Origin: a virus
DNA: 28,649 nt
Direction: 5' to 3' (one strand)
IMG/VR virus record: IMGVR_UViG_3300028388_004721
Coordinates: 1-28,649 of that record
In this document: positions 6,712-13,771 of the stretch, in pieces
How the letters are laid out: each line of letters opens with the position of its first letter
Numbering within the stretch: the first letter of the stretch is position 1
Program-made: the position numbers and the translations under genes
The notes under the pieces: model-generated
Told to the model about the DNA's origin: nothing
Databases searched by the model: none
Seen by the model: the letters and a program-made list of their open reading frames with translations, nothing else

Positions 6712-6777
6712 GGCTAGATGAGGTATGGGCTCCACCTTATCACCAAACGGGCCCACTTAAACAAAGGAGAATATATT

Positions 6778-6984
6778 ATGATTGTAATTTCAGAATATTT
6801 TAGTGAACAAAAATCTACTGCAGTTCGCGCAGAAGTTTTTCTCAATAGTGATGAGTATGGAATTCGATATTATTCGATTGACGGTGGTCTAATCAAAGAA
6901 GAAGCTTTTCCAGGTAAATCACTGACTTATGTTGAAGATGCCGCAGAAAACTGGGCAAAGGGGATTAAAGTACTCAATGGCTAA
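6778..6984 (+). CDS. small conserved protein between tmRNA and gp33, unknown
   Basis: A 68-aa protein beginning MIVISEYF, with no membrane segment and no motif I recognise; the alternation of short hydrophobic and charged stretches suggests a small beta/alpha fold. ATG 6778 is chosen for its strong AAAGGAG (6764-6769 region) 7-8 nt upstream; an in-frame ATG at 6718 lies inside the tmRNA P5 helix and has no ribosome site. The ribosome site begins about 8 nt after the last tmRNA pseudoknot, so tmRNA and mRNA share a transcript. The gene overlaps gp33 by 8 nt, which points to an operon 68-aa protein/gp33/gp59. Confidence 0.75.
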   Translation: MIVISEYFSEQKSTAVRAEVFLNSDEYGIRYYSIDGGLIKEEAFPGKSLTYVEDAAENWAKGIKVLNG

Positions 6985-7210
6985 TGAAATACGTGAAATT
7001 AATTCAGAGATGATTGTAAACGAAATTCAAGAATATCTTGATAAGGGTGTACCATACATTGACGCTATCGTAGACTATGCAGAACGAAATGAAGTTGAGA
7101 TTGAAGTTGTGGGCGAGATTGTTCGAAGATCACCGCTACTCAAAGCAAAAATCTATGAAGAGGCAGAAGTCTTAAATATGGTAGAGCCAGAAATAAGGTT
7201 GCCTATTTAA
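6977..7210 (+). CDS. gp33: gp33-like late transcription co-activator
   Basis: A 77-aa acidic helical protein (MANEIREINS... ending EPEIRLPI). Position is the strongest clue: it lies directly before gp59 and gp32, the T4 order 33-59-32. The block EIVRRSPLLKAKI and the ending NMVEP..RLPI are as I recall them in gp33 proteins of marine T4-like phages, which are shorter than T4 gp33 (112 aa). In T4, gp33 bridges RNA polymerase and the sliding clamp gp45 so that gp55 can fire TATAAATA late promoters, which are present in this window. I chose ATG 6977; the longer frame from 6929 uses TTG inside the upstream gene. Its stop overlaps the gp59 ATG (TAATG). Confidence 0.75.
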   Translation: MANEIREINSEMIVNEIQEYLDKGVPYIDAIVDYAERNEVEIEVVGEIVRRSPLLKAKIYEEAEVLNMVEPEIRLPI

Positions 7211-7803
7211 TGTCCTTGTATAACAAGCAAGACGCATTTGAAATCTACAAATACTATATTGCTCTTAAGCAACACTTTAACTCTTCTTATGATTATTTCA
7301 AATATAGAGGTAAAGTGAGTGCAGGCGAGATGGCTTTTGAAAATAGAAAGGATAAATTCTTTTTTTATAAGCTTTCAAAAAAGACAGAAGCAAAAGATAT
7401 CATTCTAGCAAATGCACTCGATGATCCTAATTTTTGGGCAGGTGAGTTGTTAGAAGATAAAGCCATAACCGTATATAACGAATGGCTGAAACGCAAGCAG
7501 TCACTTACGTATCAGTTTCAGTCTGATCTAAGTGAGTTGGAAGAAGACTTCAATTCGAACTTAATTGTCGAAAAAGGTCAACATCCTAAACTGCTTAAAT
7601 TGTATATGATGAGGAGAATTTGCCTTGAAACTGTTGTTATTCTTTGTGAGTTGACAAAATGTCAGCCCTACTGGGAGAAAAATATTTCTGATAATATAGT
7701 ATTTCCAGATATAAATACTCTTATCAAGAAGTACGCTCCCTTCTTAGAATATGATAAAGTGAAATTAAGGAAAATACTACTTGACAAATACAAAGAAACC
7801 TAG
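7210..7803 (+). CDS. gp59: gp59-like replicative helicase loader
   Basis: A 197-aa protein, close to T4 gp59 (217 aa). The opening AFEIYKYYIALKQHFNSSYDYFKY matches the family pattern (aromatic residues, then HF...YD.FKY.G), and the protein is mostly charged helices without membrane segments. gp59 binds forked DNA and gp32-coated single strands and loads the gp41 helicase during recombination-dependent replication. Synteny is T4-like: gp33 before, gp32 after. Start ATG overlaps the gp33 stop by one base, implying coupled translation. The promoter for gp32 lies within its last codons. Confidence 0.85.
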   Translation: MSLYNKQDAFEIYKYYIALKQHFNSSYDYFKYRGKVSAGEMAFENRKDKFFFYKLSKKTEAKDIILANALDDPNFWAGELLEDKAITVYNEWLKRKQSLTYQFQSDLSELEEDFNSNLIVEKGQHPKLLKLYMMRRICLETVVILCELTKCQPYWEKNISDNIVFPDINTLIKKYAPFLEYDKVKLRKILLDKYKET

Positions 7804-7809
7804 TAATAT
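7781..7809 (+). promoter_or_regulatory. sigma70-like promoter for gp32
   Basis: TTGACA (7781-7786), 17 nt, TAATAT (7804-7809). The -35 is perfect; the -10 matches 4 of 6. It lies over the end of gp59 and would give gp32 its own transcript starting near 7816, in keeping with the high demand for ssDNA-binding protein. Confidence 0.6.
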
Positions 7810-7850
7810 AACGTCACATAACGCAAATAAATCGCATATAGGAGAAATAC

Positions 7851-8783
7851 ATGACTAATTCATTTGCCTCACTTAAGAAGTCTCGCACTTCTAGCTTCGA
7901 TAAGCTGAACCAACAGCTTCAAAAACTTGATAATAGTAACCAGGGCTCTTCAGCGCAAGAGAATTACTGGAAACTTGAAGTCGATAAAGCGGGTAACGGT
8001 TACGCCGTAATTCGTTTTCTACCAGCACCTCAGAATGAAGATTTACCATTCGTTCGCGTCTGGGATCACGGCTTTCAAGGTCCAGGTGGTTGGTATATCG
8101 AGAACTCTCTTACTACACTGAACCAAGACGATCCAGTCTCTGAGTTCAACTCTTCGCTCTGGAACAATGGTACAGACGAAGGTAAGATGCAAGCACGAAA
8201 TCAAAAGAGACGCTTGTCATATCATGCCAACATTTACGTTGTCAAAGATCCAGCAAATCCAGAGAATGAAGGTAAAGTCTTTCTGTACAAGTTTGGTAAA
8301 AAAATCTTTGATAAACTGAATGCCGCAATGAATCCTGAGTTCGAAGATGAGCGCCCAATCAACCCATTTGATTTCTGGGAAGGTGCTAACTTCAAACTGA
8401 AGGCACGTAACGGTGACGGTGGTTATCGTACATATGAGCCTTCATCTTTTGAGTCTCAAAGCGCATTGCTTGACGACGATGAAGAACTAGAGAAAGTGTG
8501 GAATAACCAACACTCTCTTCAAGAAATCGTCGATCCTAAAAACTTCAAGTCGTATGACGAACTGAAAGCAAAGCTTTACAAAGTTCTTGCGCTTGATGGC
8601 ACACAACACGCACCCAAGACTGTGGCCGAGGACGACGAACCGGAGATGGACTTCAAGCCTAAGTTTAAAGAGCAATCTGCTCCCACTTTAGCAGAAGCTC
8701 CATCTCCATCAGAAGATGTTCCTTTTGATACTAATAGTGATGATGATGATTTGGACTTCTTCAAGTCTCTTGCTGATGATTAA
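7851..8783 (+). CDS. gp32: gp32 single-stranded DNA-binding protein
   Basis: A 310-aa homologue of T4 gp32 (301 aa), which coats single-stranded DNA in replication and recombination. The N-terminal basic LAST-like motif LKKSRTSS (8-15) mediates cooperativity. The core shares GNGYAVIRFLPAP, WYIEN (81-85), ANIYVVKDPANPENEGKVF, FGKKIFDK and WEGANFKLK with T4. The C-terminus is a Glu/Pro linker ending in the acidic tail DDDDLDFFKSLADD used to recruit partners. The protein has no cysteine, so the three Cys ligands of the T4 zinc site are lost, although the equivalent of T4 His64 (DHGF, His73) remains. ATG 7851 has AGGAG upstream (GGAGAAATAC spacing). A strong terminator follows. Confidence 0.95.
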   Translation: MTNSFASLKKSRTSSFDKLNQQLQKLDNSNQGSSAQENYWKLEVDKAGNGYAVIRFLPAPQNEDLPFVRVWDHGFQGPGGWYIENSLTTLNQDDPVSEFNSSLWNNGTDEGKMQARNQKRRLSYHANIYVVKDPANPENEGKVFLYKFGKKIFDKLNAAMNPEFEDERPINPFDFWEGANFKLKARNGDGGYRTYEPSSFESQSALLDDDEELEKVWNNQHSLQEIVDPKNFKSYDELKAKLYKVLALDGTQHAPKTVAEDDEPEMDFKPKFKEQSAPTLAEAPSPSEDVPFDTNSDDDDLDFFKSLADD

Positions 8784-8801
8784 TCACAATTGACTAAAAC
8801 C

Positions 8802-8828
8802 AAAAGGGGCTCTTCGGAGCCCCTTTTT
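8802..8828. terminator. bidirectional UUCG terminator between gp32 and the tape-measure candidate
   Basis: AGGGGCTC (8805-8812) and GAGCCCCT (8817-8824) pair perfectly around TTCG, the very stable C(UUCG)G tetraloop. A run precedes and a T run follows, so it ends transcripts from both the plus strand (gp32) and the minus strand (virion block), which converge here. Confidence 0.93.
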
Positions 8829-10892
8829 CTATGGTCCTATAGGATCACCAGAGCCGAGTGGTAGACTTGTGCTGTTGTAGTAGTTGTTAGTTGTGTTATT
8901 GTTTGTGGTATTATTTACTGTTGTTGGAGCAATTGCTGCCCCACCACCTCCATCTCTTTCACCGTCTTCAACTTCGGCAGTAGCATTACCAACTTCAAAT
9001 CCTAAAGCGCCGCGCAGTGCTGTAATGTTACGAATAGCATCATCATAGTTAATATCGGGTGATGCAAGACCTTTAAAGTCGATGTCATTATATAATCCAA
9101 ATTTTTCAATGGTTCCACCCATAATTGCTTTTTCAATTACTGGTACTGATTTAGCCAAGTCTTCAGCAAAATCTTCTAGACCCAAATCAGAACCGTCAAA
9201 TGAAAGTTGTCCGATTTTATCAAGAGAGCTTTCAAGACTTACAAGAGCGGCGGCACCTTTTTCAAGTTCGTCAGCGTTATTAGCAATAATACGAATTTGT
9301 TCAAATGGGCTTTCTGATCCAGAAAAGAATCCCAAAACTGCCGCACCAGCATTTGCTAATGCACCCACAAAGTTACTTCCACCAAAGCTGGATAATGCAT
9401 CACCCAAAGTTTCCATCGTAGTTTTAAATGTTTCTACTTCACCTTCTGAAGTAAGTGAAGGTATGCTTAAGAGGGTTGTAACCTCTCTCTTAATTCTATC
9501 TGCAAATTCTTCTCCTGTTGTAAATGCAGAAACGCCCGCTTGAAGTCCTGATGAAGCTCCCTCTACAGCTTTACCTATTGAGAAGGCAGCCAAGCCCAAA
9601 GCAATACCGCCCATTACTGCGATAAATCCAGCAGTATCTGCCGCAACACCAGGTAGACTTGGTATTTCAAGAAGTGTTTTAACTTCTCTTTTAATTCTGT
9701 CGGCAAATTCTTCTTCGCCAGTAAAATACTCTAATCCCTCTGATCCTGCTTCTGCAACACCTTCAACACCTTTGCCTACAGCAAAAGCCGCTAAGCCAAG
9801 AGCAAGGGTAGCCATAATTGCGGGAAACGCAACTAAATTTCCAAGAGTTGCATTTTTCAAGTCAGGGATTTCTAATAATGTTTTTACATTATCTTTAATT
9901 TTTGTCGCCCAATCACCGCCTTCTCCGACACCAGAAAACTTATCAATAGAATCAGTCATAGAAGTGGGTACAGATGCGATACCAGCAGTTGCTTGTCCCG
10001 CACTAAATGCGATGAGACCAAGCCCTAAAGATGCCATAATTAACGGAAATGATGCCAAATTACCTAGAGTGGCATTTTCAAGATCAGGAATTTCTAATAG
10101 TGTCTCAACATTATCTTTGACTTTCGTTGCCCAGTCACCACCCTCACCAGCTCCAGAAAACTTATCTAAAGAATCTGATGCTATTGTTGGTATTGCCGCT
10201 ATTCCAGAAACAGCTTGTCCCACTGAAAAGGCAATAAGACCAGCCCCTAAAGACGCCATAGTTAGAGGAAAAGACGCTATGTTGCCAAAAGTAGCATTCT
10301 TAAGATCGGGTATTTCTAATAATGTTTTTGTGTTGTCTTTTATTTTTGTTGCCCAATCTTCATTACCTGTAAACTTTGTGAGTGCCTGAGCAACAGCTCC
10401 CGTTGTTTGACCTATACCAAATGCCGCTATTCCAACACCAAGTGACGTAAGTGTTGCTGTAAGCGCAAGTACATTTTTTCCATCAGCGCCAGGTAAATCT
10501 GGTATTTCTAATAGTGTTTTGACATTATCTTTTATTGTTTGGGTCCAGTCATCTTCTGATACCCAATCTGCGAATGCAGTAACTGCTTGACCAGCGCCGA
10601 ATGCTGTTAATGCGACACCAAGACCAGATAACATTACAAAAAGTGTGCCTCCATCTTTCAAGAACTCAGATCGGCTTTCGTAGTTTTCTCCGATAGAAAG
10701 AAGGGTTTCGACGCTCTCTTTAATTGTGTCAGCATCTGGAATTTTATCGATGACTGTGGACAGACCTAAGAGCGCGGCGCCAATGCCAGCTCCTGCAAAA
10801 CCTATTCCTTTACCAAAACCGCCAGCAAGTGCGCCGAGACCTCCTAAGAATCCTCCTGCGCCTTCGCCAACATTTTTGATGGTCTTGCCGCA
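8829..10892 (-). CDS. tape-measure candidate with seven ~70-aa repeats (main body)
   Basis: The frame runs without a stop from 10892 to 8829. No ATG occurs before 10634 and the nearest alternative, TTG 10661, has no good ribosome site. The coding signal and the first repeat copy begin upstream of that, so the N-terminus is probably supplied by the 54-aa frame ending at 10844 through a -1 shift. Seven copies of a unit centred on W-x-x-K-I-K-D-N-V-K-T-L-L-E-I-P alternate with Gly/Ala-rich hydrophobic helices (about 65-75 aa per unit). A non-repeated helical region and an Asn/Thr-rich end follow. Size (about 720 aa with the N-terminal piece), hydrophobic repeats and position in the hub-gene cluster suit a tail tape-measure protein (gp29 analogue). 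Direct homology to T4 gp29 is not visible, so another virion role is possible. Confidence 0.7.
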   Translation of the reverse strand, partial: CGKTIKNVGEGAGGFLGGLGALAGGFGKGIGFAGAGIGAALLGLSTVIDKIPDADTIKESVETLLSIGENYESRSEFLKDGGTLFVMLSGLGVALTAFGAGQAVTAFADWVSEDDWTQTIKDNVKTLLEIPDLPGADGKNVLALTATLTSLGVGIAAFGIGQTTGAVAQALTKFTGNEDWATKIKDNTKTLLEIPDLKNATFGNIASFPLTMASLGAGLIAFSVGQAVSGIAAIPTIASDSLDKFSGAGEGGDWATKVKDNVETLLEIPDLENATLGNLASFPLIMASLGLGLIAFSAGQATAGIASVPTSMTDSIDKFSGVGEGGDWATKIKDNVKTLLEIPDLKNATLGNLVAFPAIMATLALGLAAFAVGKGVEGVAEAGSEGLEYFTGEEEFADRIKREVKTLLEIPSLPGVAADTAGFIAVMGGIALGLAAFSIGKAVEGASSGLQAGVSAFTTGEEFADRIKREVTTLLSIPSLTSEGEVETFKTTMETLGDALSSFGGSNFVGALANAGAAVLGFFSGSESPFEQIRIIANNADELEKGAAALVSLESSLDKIGQLSFDGSDLGLEDFAEDLAKSVPVIEKAIMGGTIEKFGLYNDIDFKGLASPDINYDDAIRNITALRGALGFEVGNATAEVEDGERDGGGGAAIAPTTVNNTTNNNTTNNYYNSTSLPLGSGDPIGP
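9430..10740 (-). repeat. seven tandem protein-coding repeats of about 200-220 bp
   Basis: The plus strand shows recurring blocks around 9455, 9665, 9875, 10095, 10315, 10505 and 10705, each reading like TTTCTAATAATGTTTT plus a variable part. They encode IKxxVxTLLxIPxL on the minus strand. The copies near 9875, 10095 and 10315 are the most alike. Spacing of about 190-220 bp corresponds to 63-73 residues. Boundaries are approximate. Confidence 0.8.
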
Positions 10893-11008
10893 TCACTCTG
10901 TGCTTCTTCTTGTGAAGTCAGCATATTTACCAGAGATTGCGTCTGCTTTTCAAGCTCTTCTTGTATGCTTCCTAATAAGTTGACTACTTGTTCGTTTTGT
11001 ACAGCCAT
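10844..11008 (-). CDS. 54-aa N-terminal piece of the tape-measure candidate, -1 frame
   Basis: Starts at ATG 11008, immediately after the TAA of the 59-aa gene (TAAATG), and reads MAVQNEQVVNLLGSIQEEL, a Gln/Glu-rich helix, then runs into TAG at 10844-10846. The last coherent residues are about QEEAQSDAA; after that the good coding sequence (Gly-rich, NVGEGAGGFLGG) continues in the -1 frame, open from 10892. The sequence TCAAAAATG (10870s) contains a run of five A where a -1 slip on AAA would join the frames. A sequencing or assembly indel would look the same, as would a real inactivating mutation. Either way this is best read as the start of the 8829-10892 protein, not a free peptide. Confidence 0.6.
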   Translation of the reverse strand: MAVQNEQVVNLLGSIQEELEKQTQSLVNMLTSQEEAQSDAARPSKMLAKAQEDS

Positions 11009-11188
11009 TTATTTTCTTTTAGACCTTTGTTTTTCTTGTACTTCTCTTAGATAATCAAGTAACATCTCCATATACAAGTCGCGTTCATATGGCAATAAAT
11101 TTTCAATATCTGCTATTCCATATCCATGATGTTGAGCCAAGCTGAAAATACTCCTATAGTAATTCGCAAGAGTATTATGACTCAACAT
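11009..11188 (-). CDS. 59-aa hub-cluster protein (possible baseplate-hub assembly factor)
   Basis: A short gene that reads MLSHNTLANYYRSIFSLAQ, then HHGYGIADIENLLPYERDLY and a charged helix ending in lysines and arginines. Its ATG overlaps the gp26 stop by one base (TAATG) and its stop touches the next ATG, so it sits tightly inside the minus-strand virion operon. The pattern Y-x-x-x-F-x-L-A-Q...LLPYERDLY resembles small proteins encoded after gp26 or its equivalents in other T4-like phages, sometimes labelled gp51 (hub assembly catalyst). T4 gp51 itself is far longer, so I give no symbol. In many tailed phages a small chaperone gene precedes the tape measure, and this one holds that place. 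Confidence 0.6.
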   Translation of the reverse strand: MLSHNTLANYYRSIFSLAQHHGYGIADIENLLPYERDLYMEMLLDYLREVQEKQRSKRK

Positions 11189-11907
11189 TACATAAAAAAA
11201 CTTTGCATACCCTCAATTACAAAAGTTTTTTGTTCGCCCTTTGAGTTCGTGTAAGGACACTCAATTCTCAACGATGGAATTGATTGAAAGAATGTCTGAA
11301 TCGAACTGATTGCTTTGCCACTCAAACTTTCAACAAAATCGTTGATTTCTTTTTTTGTAAAATCTGACATATTGTAGATATTTTCACCGTCACTTGATAC
11401 CAGCTTATCAATACATGAAATCATAACTTCAAAAGCAATATCAGACTGCTTCGACTTATCAATAAGAGTGTGTAGCTCAGTGAGGGTAGGATGCCTCATC
11501 ATCAAGAAATATTCATCAGAGATTTCAATCTTTGTATCAACTTCATCTAATCTTGCAATTTTTACATCTTTTACATTGAAAGAGAGATTTAGTGTACGTT
11601 TCTCATCTTCACCACTCTCTGGGTCTGGTACTTTAAATTCGAGTTGATCATTAACTGCTTTTGCGCGAATGCTTAGAATAATATATTCTAAATCAAACGT
11701 TGCCAACTTCTTTACGTCGATTTCTTCTTGAATGCAGTTTGAAACGACTTGTTCAATTGCAAGAAAGATTTGGTCAATCTCTCCACTTTCACGTGCAATG
11801 AGAAGAATTTTTTCTTCTTTTACAGTGAATGGTCTATAATGAATTACTTCTTTAGTAGAAGGAACTTTCAATTCAAAAATAGGTTGGTCTATCTTAGGTA
11901 ATGGCAT
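11188..11907 (-). CDS. gp26: gp26-like baseplate hub protein (T4_baseplate family)
   Basis: A 239-aa protein, close to T4 gp26 (208 aa). The opening MPLPKIDQPIFELKVPST and the following RPFTVKEEKILLIARES are the recognisable start of this family in marine T4-like phages. Later parts are mixed alpha/beta: LSFNVKDVKIARLDEVDTKI, then a helical C-terminal half ending in the GMQSFFM region. gp26 belongs to the central hub assembly of the baseplate with gp27, gp28, gp29 and gp51. Neighbours fit: the gp54-like gene lies 11 nt upstream and the 59-aa gene overlaps its stop. The minus-strand ribosome site is AAGGAGT just before the ATG. Confidence 0.85.
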   Translation of the reverse strand: MPLPKIDQPIFELKVPSTKEVIHYRPFTVKEEKILLIARESGEIDQIFLAIEQVVSNCIQEEIDVKKLATFDLEYIILSIRAKAVNDQLEFKVPDPESGEDEKRTLNLSFNVKDVKIARLDEVDTKIEISDEYFLMMRHPTLTELHTLIDKSKQSDIAFEVMISCIDKLVSSDGENIYNMSDFTKKEINDFVESLSGKAISSIQTFFQSIPSLRIECPYTNSKGEQKTFVIEGMQSFFM

Positions 11908-11918
11908 AATATAACTCC

Positions 11919-12686
11919 TTATTTAAATGCGCCTAATATTGTTTTAGCATCTGTGAATAAATTCACAGCATCTTGAATACTTCGAGGTCTGCGCAGACCT
12001 CGAATCGCTTGCCCAAATGTATTTAGCGATGACAAGAAACCGAATAAACTGTTGCCAGAATTTCTTTGCCCTAATACACCCGTATCTGTTCCTGTTACTT
12101 TTAATTCATCATATACAAACGTCACAGGAAGAGGCATCACTTCTGCGCCATTTTCCCAAGCAGTTTGAATGCTTCCTACAGATATTGGAAACGCATTTGT
12201 GAATTTATATGTGTAGAATCGATTACTTAAGTTCTCTGAAAAAACTGTAATCTCAAGTGTGCAAACATAATCATCTTTGTAACCAAACTCGTATGGAATA
12301 CGACCATCAGGTGTTTCAGAAGCATAGCCTGCTTCTACATCATAATTTACGATTTCTTGAACCCAACGATGAAAGAACTTAAGAACGGCAAAGTCGCTGT
12401 CTACCATAAAGACTGTCGAGAGTGGCGGGTACTCGAATGTAGAGGGACGCTGTTCAGATGGACCAGTTGTTCTTGATCTTACCGGTGTTGTGCCAATTGA
12501 TATCTCTGGCAGCGCGGCACTTCGACAGTAAAAGCGCAACTCCTTTGTGTCGATTTGACCACTCATATTATTTTGTAGTGCAGTACCACCAGCTTTTCCT
12601 AAAGTGATCTGAGCAACAAACAAGTTGCTTTTTGCAAGACCTCTTTTGTTTACTTGGGCACTAAACTCTGAAATATTGAAAGACAT
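11919..12686 (-). CDS. gp54: gp54-like tail tube initiator at the baseplate
   Basis: A 255-aa protein of the T4 tube family (gp19/gp54 fold). The N-terminus AKSNLFVAQITL, the segment FYCRSAALPEISIGTTPVRS, and KFFHRWVQEIV are the typical pattern: CRSA-LP, then a positively charged strand, then the helix before the C-terminal strands. At 255 aa it is larger than the tube protein gp19 (163 aa) and nearer gp54 (320 aa). It is encoded in the hub/initiator cluster rather than beside a sheath gene. gp54 caps the baseplate and starts tube polymerisation together with gp48, encoded in the divergent operon. Its ATG overlaps the stop of the upstream gene by one base. A second tube-like protein cannot be wholly excluded. 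Confidence 0.75.
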   Translation of the reverse strand: MSFNISEFSAQVNKRGLAKSNLFVAQITLGKAGGTALQNNMSGQIDTKELRFYCRSAALPEISIGTTPVRSRTTGPSEQRPSTFEYPPLSTVFMVDSDFAVLKFFHRWVQEIVNYDVEAGYASETPDGRIPYEFGYKDDYVCTLEITVFSENLSNRFYTYKFTNAFPISVGSIQTAWENGAEVMPLPVTFVYDELKVTGTDTGVLGQRNSGNSLFGFLSSLNTFGQAIRGLRRPRSIQDAVNLFTDAKTILGAFK

Positions 12687-13282
12687 TAGCTGTTCCTTAT
12701 GATTCTTCTTGAGTCTGCAAATGCAGTTGCTTTACTTGCTTTTTGGAATCTTTCGAGCGGTAAGAACAATGCAATGTCCCACTCTGAAGGATAGATGTAA
12801 AGAAAGCGACTTCGTAACTGTGAAGTGAGATAGTGCTTGACACAAGGTTTAAAGTATCTATATTTTGCGGCATTGTTTAAGATGCGGTAGTTAATCTTGA
12901 GTTTTGTGTTCTCATCATACGCATCGTTTGTTGCTGTGTCGTATAACGAGTCCATCAGTTGCGCTCTGAAGTTAAGAGGAAGATAGTGGAGGTTAATACC
13001 TAAAAACCCACCCTTCATCTTCTTGATTGGAAATATGAGAGGAAAAGTGTCATAGTATGGCAACTCAGCTTTGAGTTTAGGATCATAATTAAACATATAC
13101 ATATTGCCAATAATAGGACGCCCAGTCAATCGATCTCTGTCGCTTCTCAGTAATTGGTTTTCGTTAACACGACGATAGGTCTTTGCAGTTTCCCGATACC
13201 AGTCTCTGGCACTCTGTTGGCGCGCAGGTATTTTACCTGTTCGAACACCCTGCGTTAAGATTTCGTCAAAGATAATTGCCAT
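12686..13282 (-). CDS. conserved T4-like virion or packaging protein between gp4 and gp54, not identified
   Basis: A 198-aa soluble basic protein. Distinctive stretches are NMYMFNYDPKLKAELPYYDTFP, GGFLGINLHYLPLNFRAQLMDSLYD and YPSEWDIALFLPLERFQKAS; these are familiar from marine T4-like genomes, but I cannot attach a tested function. No catalytic motif, membrane segment or coiled coil stands out, and aromatic residues are abundant. The start is close behind gp4 (8-nt gap) and the stop overlaps the gp54 ATG by one base, so it is co-expressed with head- and tail-completion proteins. Candidates by position include an analogue of gp2 (DNA end protector) or gp3 (tail completion), both near gp4 in T4. 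Confidence 0.75.
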   Translation of the reverse strand: MAIIFDEILTQGVRTGKIPARQQSARDWYRETAKTYRRVNENQLLRSDRDRLTGRPIIGNMYMFNYDPKLKAELPYYDTFPLIFPIKKMKGGFLGINLHYLPLNFRAQLMDSLYDTATNDAYDENTKLKINYRILNNAAKYRYFKPCVKHYLTSQLRSRFLYIYPSEWDIALFLPLERFQKASKATAFADSRRIIRNS

Positions 13283-13290
13283 TGTTCTTC

Positions 13291-13752
13291 CTATTTAATA
13301 CCCAGATGACCTTCATGCATAATCTGAAATTTCCATCCGCGATCTTTACAGAACTCTTCTGCGGCTTTCCATTTTGCTTGATTTGTACCCCAAGCTTTTA
13401 CCTCATACAAATATTTTCTACTTACTTGTCCTGTAGGCGTTTTCTTTCTCGAAGGATCTGGCGGTAATGTCTGAGCCTTCGGTTTCACTTCAATCAAAAT
13501 TGTTTCTTTCTTACCATACTTATTTATCTGTTTTACAAGAAAGTCTGGAAAGTATCTATGCACTTTACCGTCGATTGGTGATCGATAGGGTATAAAAAAT
13601 TCTTCACTATTCCATTCGACCACATCTGGGTGTGCATCGAGGTAGCGCATAAGCTTTAGCTCCCAACTACTACGATAAATAATGTTAGTAGGATCTCCTG
13701 CGTATTTCGAAGCATTTCTTGGTTTAAACTTACCTTGATAATATTTTGACAT
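13291..13752 (-). CDS. gp4: gp4-like head completion protein (nuclease fold)
   Basis: A 153-aa protein, the length of T4 gp4/gp50 (150 aa). It has the layout of TnsA/PD-(D/E)xK-like proteins: YRSSWELKLMRYLDAHPDVVEW (Glu in the first helix), YFPDFLV (catalytic-type Asp after a strand) and ILIEVKPKAQ (the E-x-K element), with a final KWAAAEEFC-type helix (here KWKAAEEFCKDRGW). gp4 is needed to complete DNA-filled heads so that tails can join. It heads the minus-strand virion operon, 40 nt downstream of a TATAAATA late promoter. With all three acidic/Lys positions kept, residual nuclease activity is plausible but unproven. Confidence 0.88.
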   Translation of the reverse strand: MSKYYQGKFKPRNASKYAGDPTNIIYRSSWELKLMRYLDAHPDVVEWNSEEFFIPYRSPIDGKVHRYFPDFLVKQINKYGKKETILIEVKPKAQTLPPDPSRKKTPTGQVSRKYLYEVKAWGTNQAKWKAAEEFCKDRGWKFQIMHEGHLGIK

Positions 13753-13771
13753 ACTGAACTATAGATTCTCA

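Larger units (their letters stand above)
6455..6757 (+). ncRNA. ssrA: circularly permuted two-piece tmRNA (acceptor piece first, coding piece second)
   Basis: Acceptor piece: its exact 5' end is unclear, about 6458; it runs to 6520. It has a 5-bp T stem (6493-6497 with 6505-6509), a 7-nt T loop, the 3' acceptor strand (6510-6516), discriminator A6517 and an encoded CCA (6518-6520). Coding piece: it begins GGGGCTG at 6595, pairing 7 bp with the acceptor strand. The third pair is G-U, the alanyl-tRNA synthetase identity element. The conserved GGAATCGAC follows. Pseudoknot PK1: GACC 6648-6651 with GGTC 6662-6665, and TTATTC 6656-6661 with GAATAA 6666-6671. The tag frame starts 8 nt later. Helix P5 (6699-6705 with 6712-6718) holds the stop codon in its loop. 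A second pseudoknot follows: AGGT 6721-6724 with ACCT 6734-6737, and TGGGC 6726-6730 with GCCCA 6751-6755. tmRNA rescues stalled ribosomes. Permuted ssrA is typical of Alphaproteobacteria. Confidence 0.93.

Noticed and set aside
9082-10389. Long plus-strand ORFs (9082-9543 and 9772-10389) opposite the tape-measure candidate
   Set aside because: They are antisense shadows of the repeat gene: Ser/Pro/Ala-rich composition mirrors the Gly/Ala codons, and the minus-strand repeats are conserved at protein level.
8829-11008. Reading the tape-measure candidate as a dead pseudogene
   Set aside because: Only one frame junction is present and the remaining 680 or so codons are intact with conserved repeats; slip or indel is likelier than decay.
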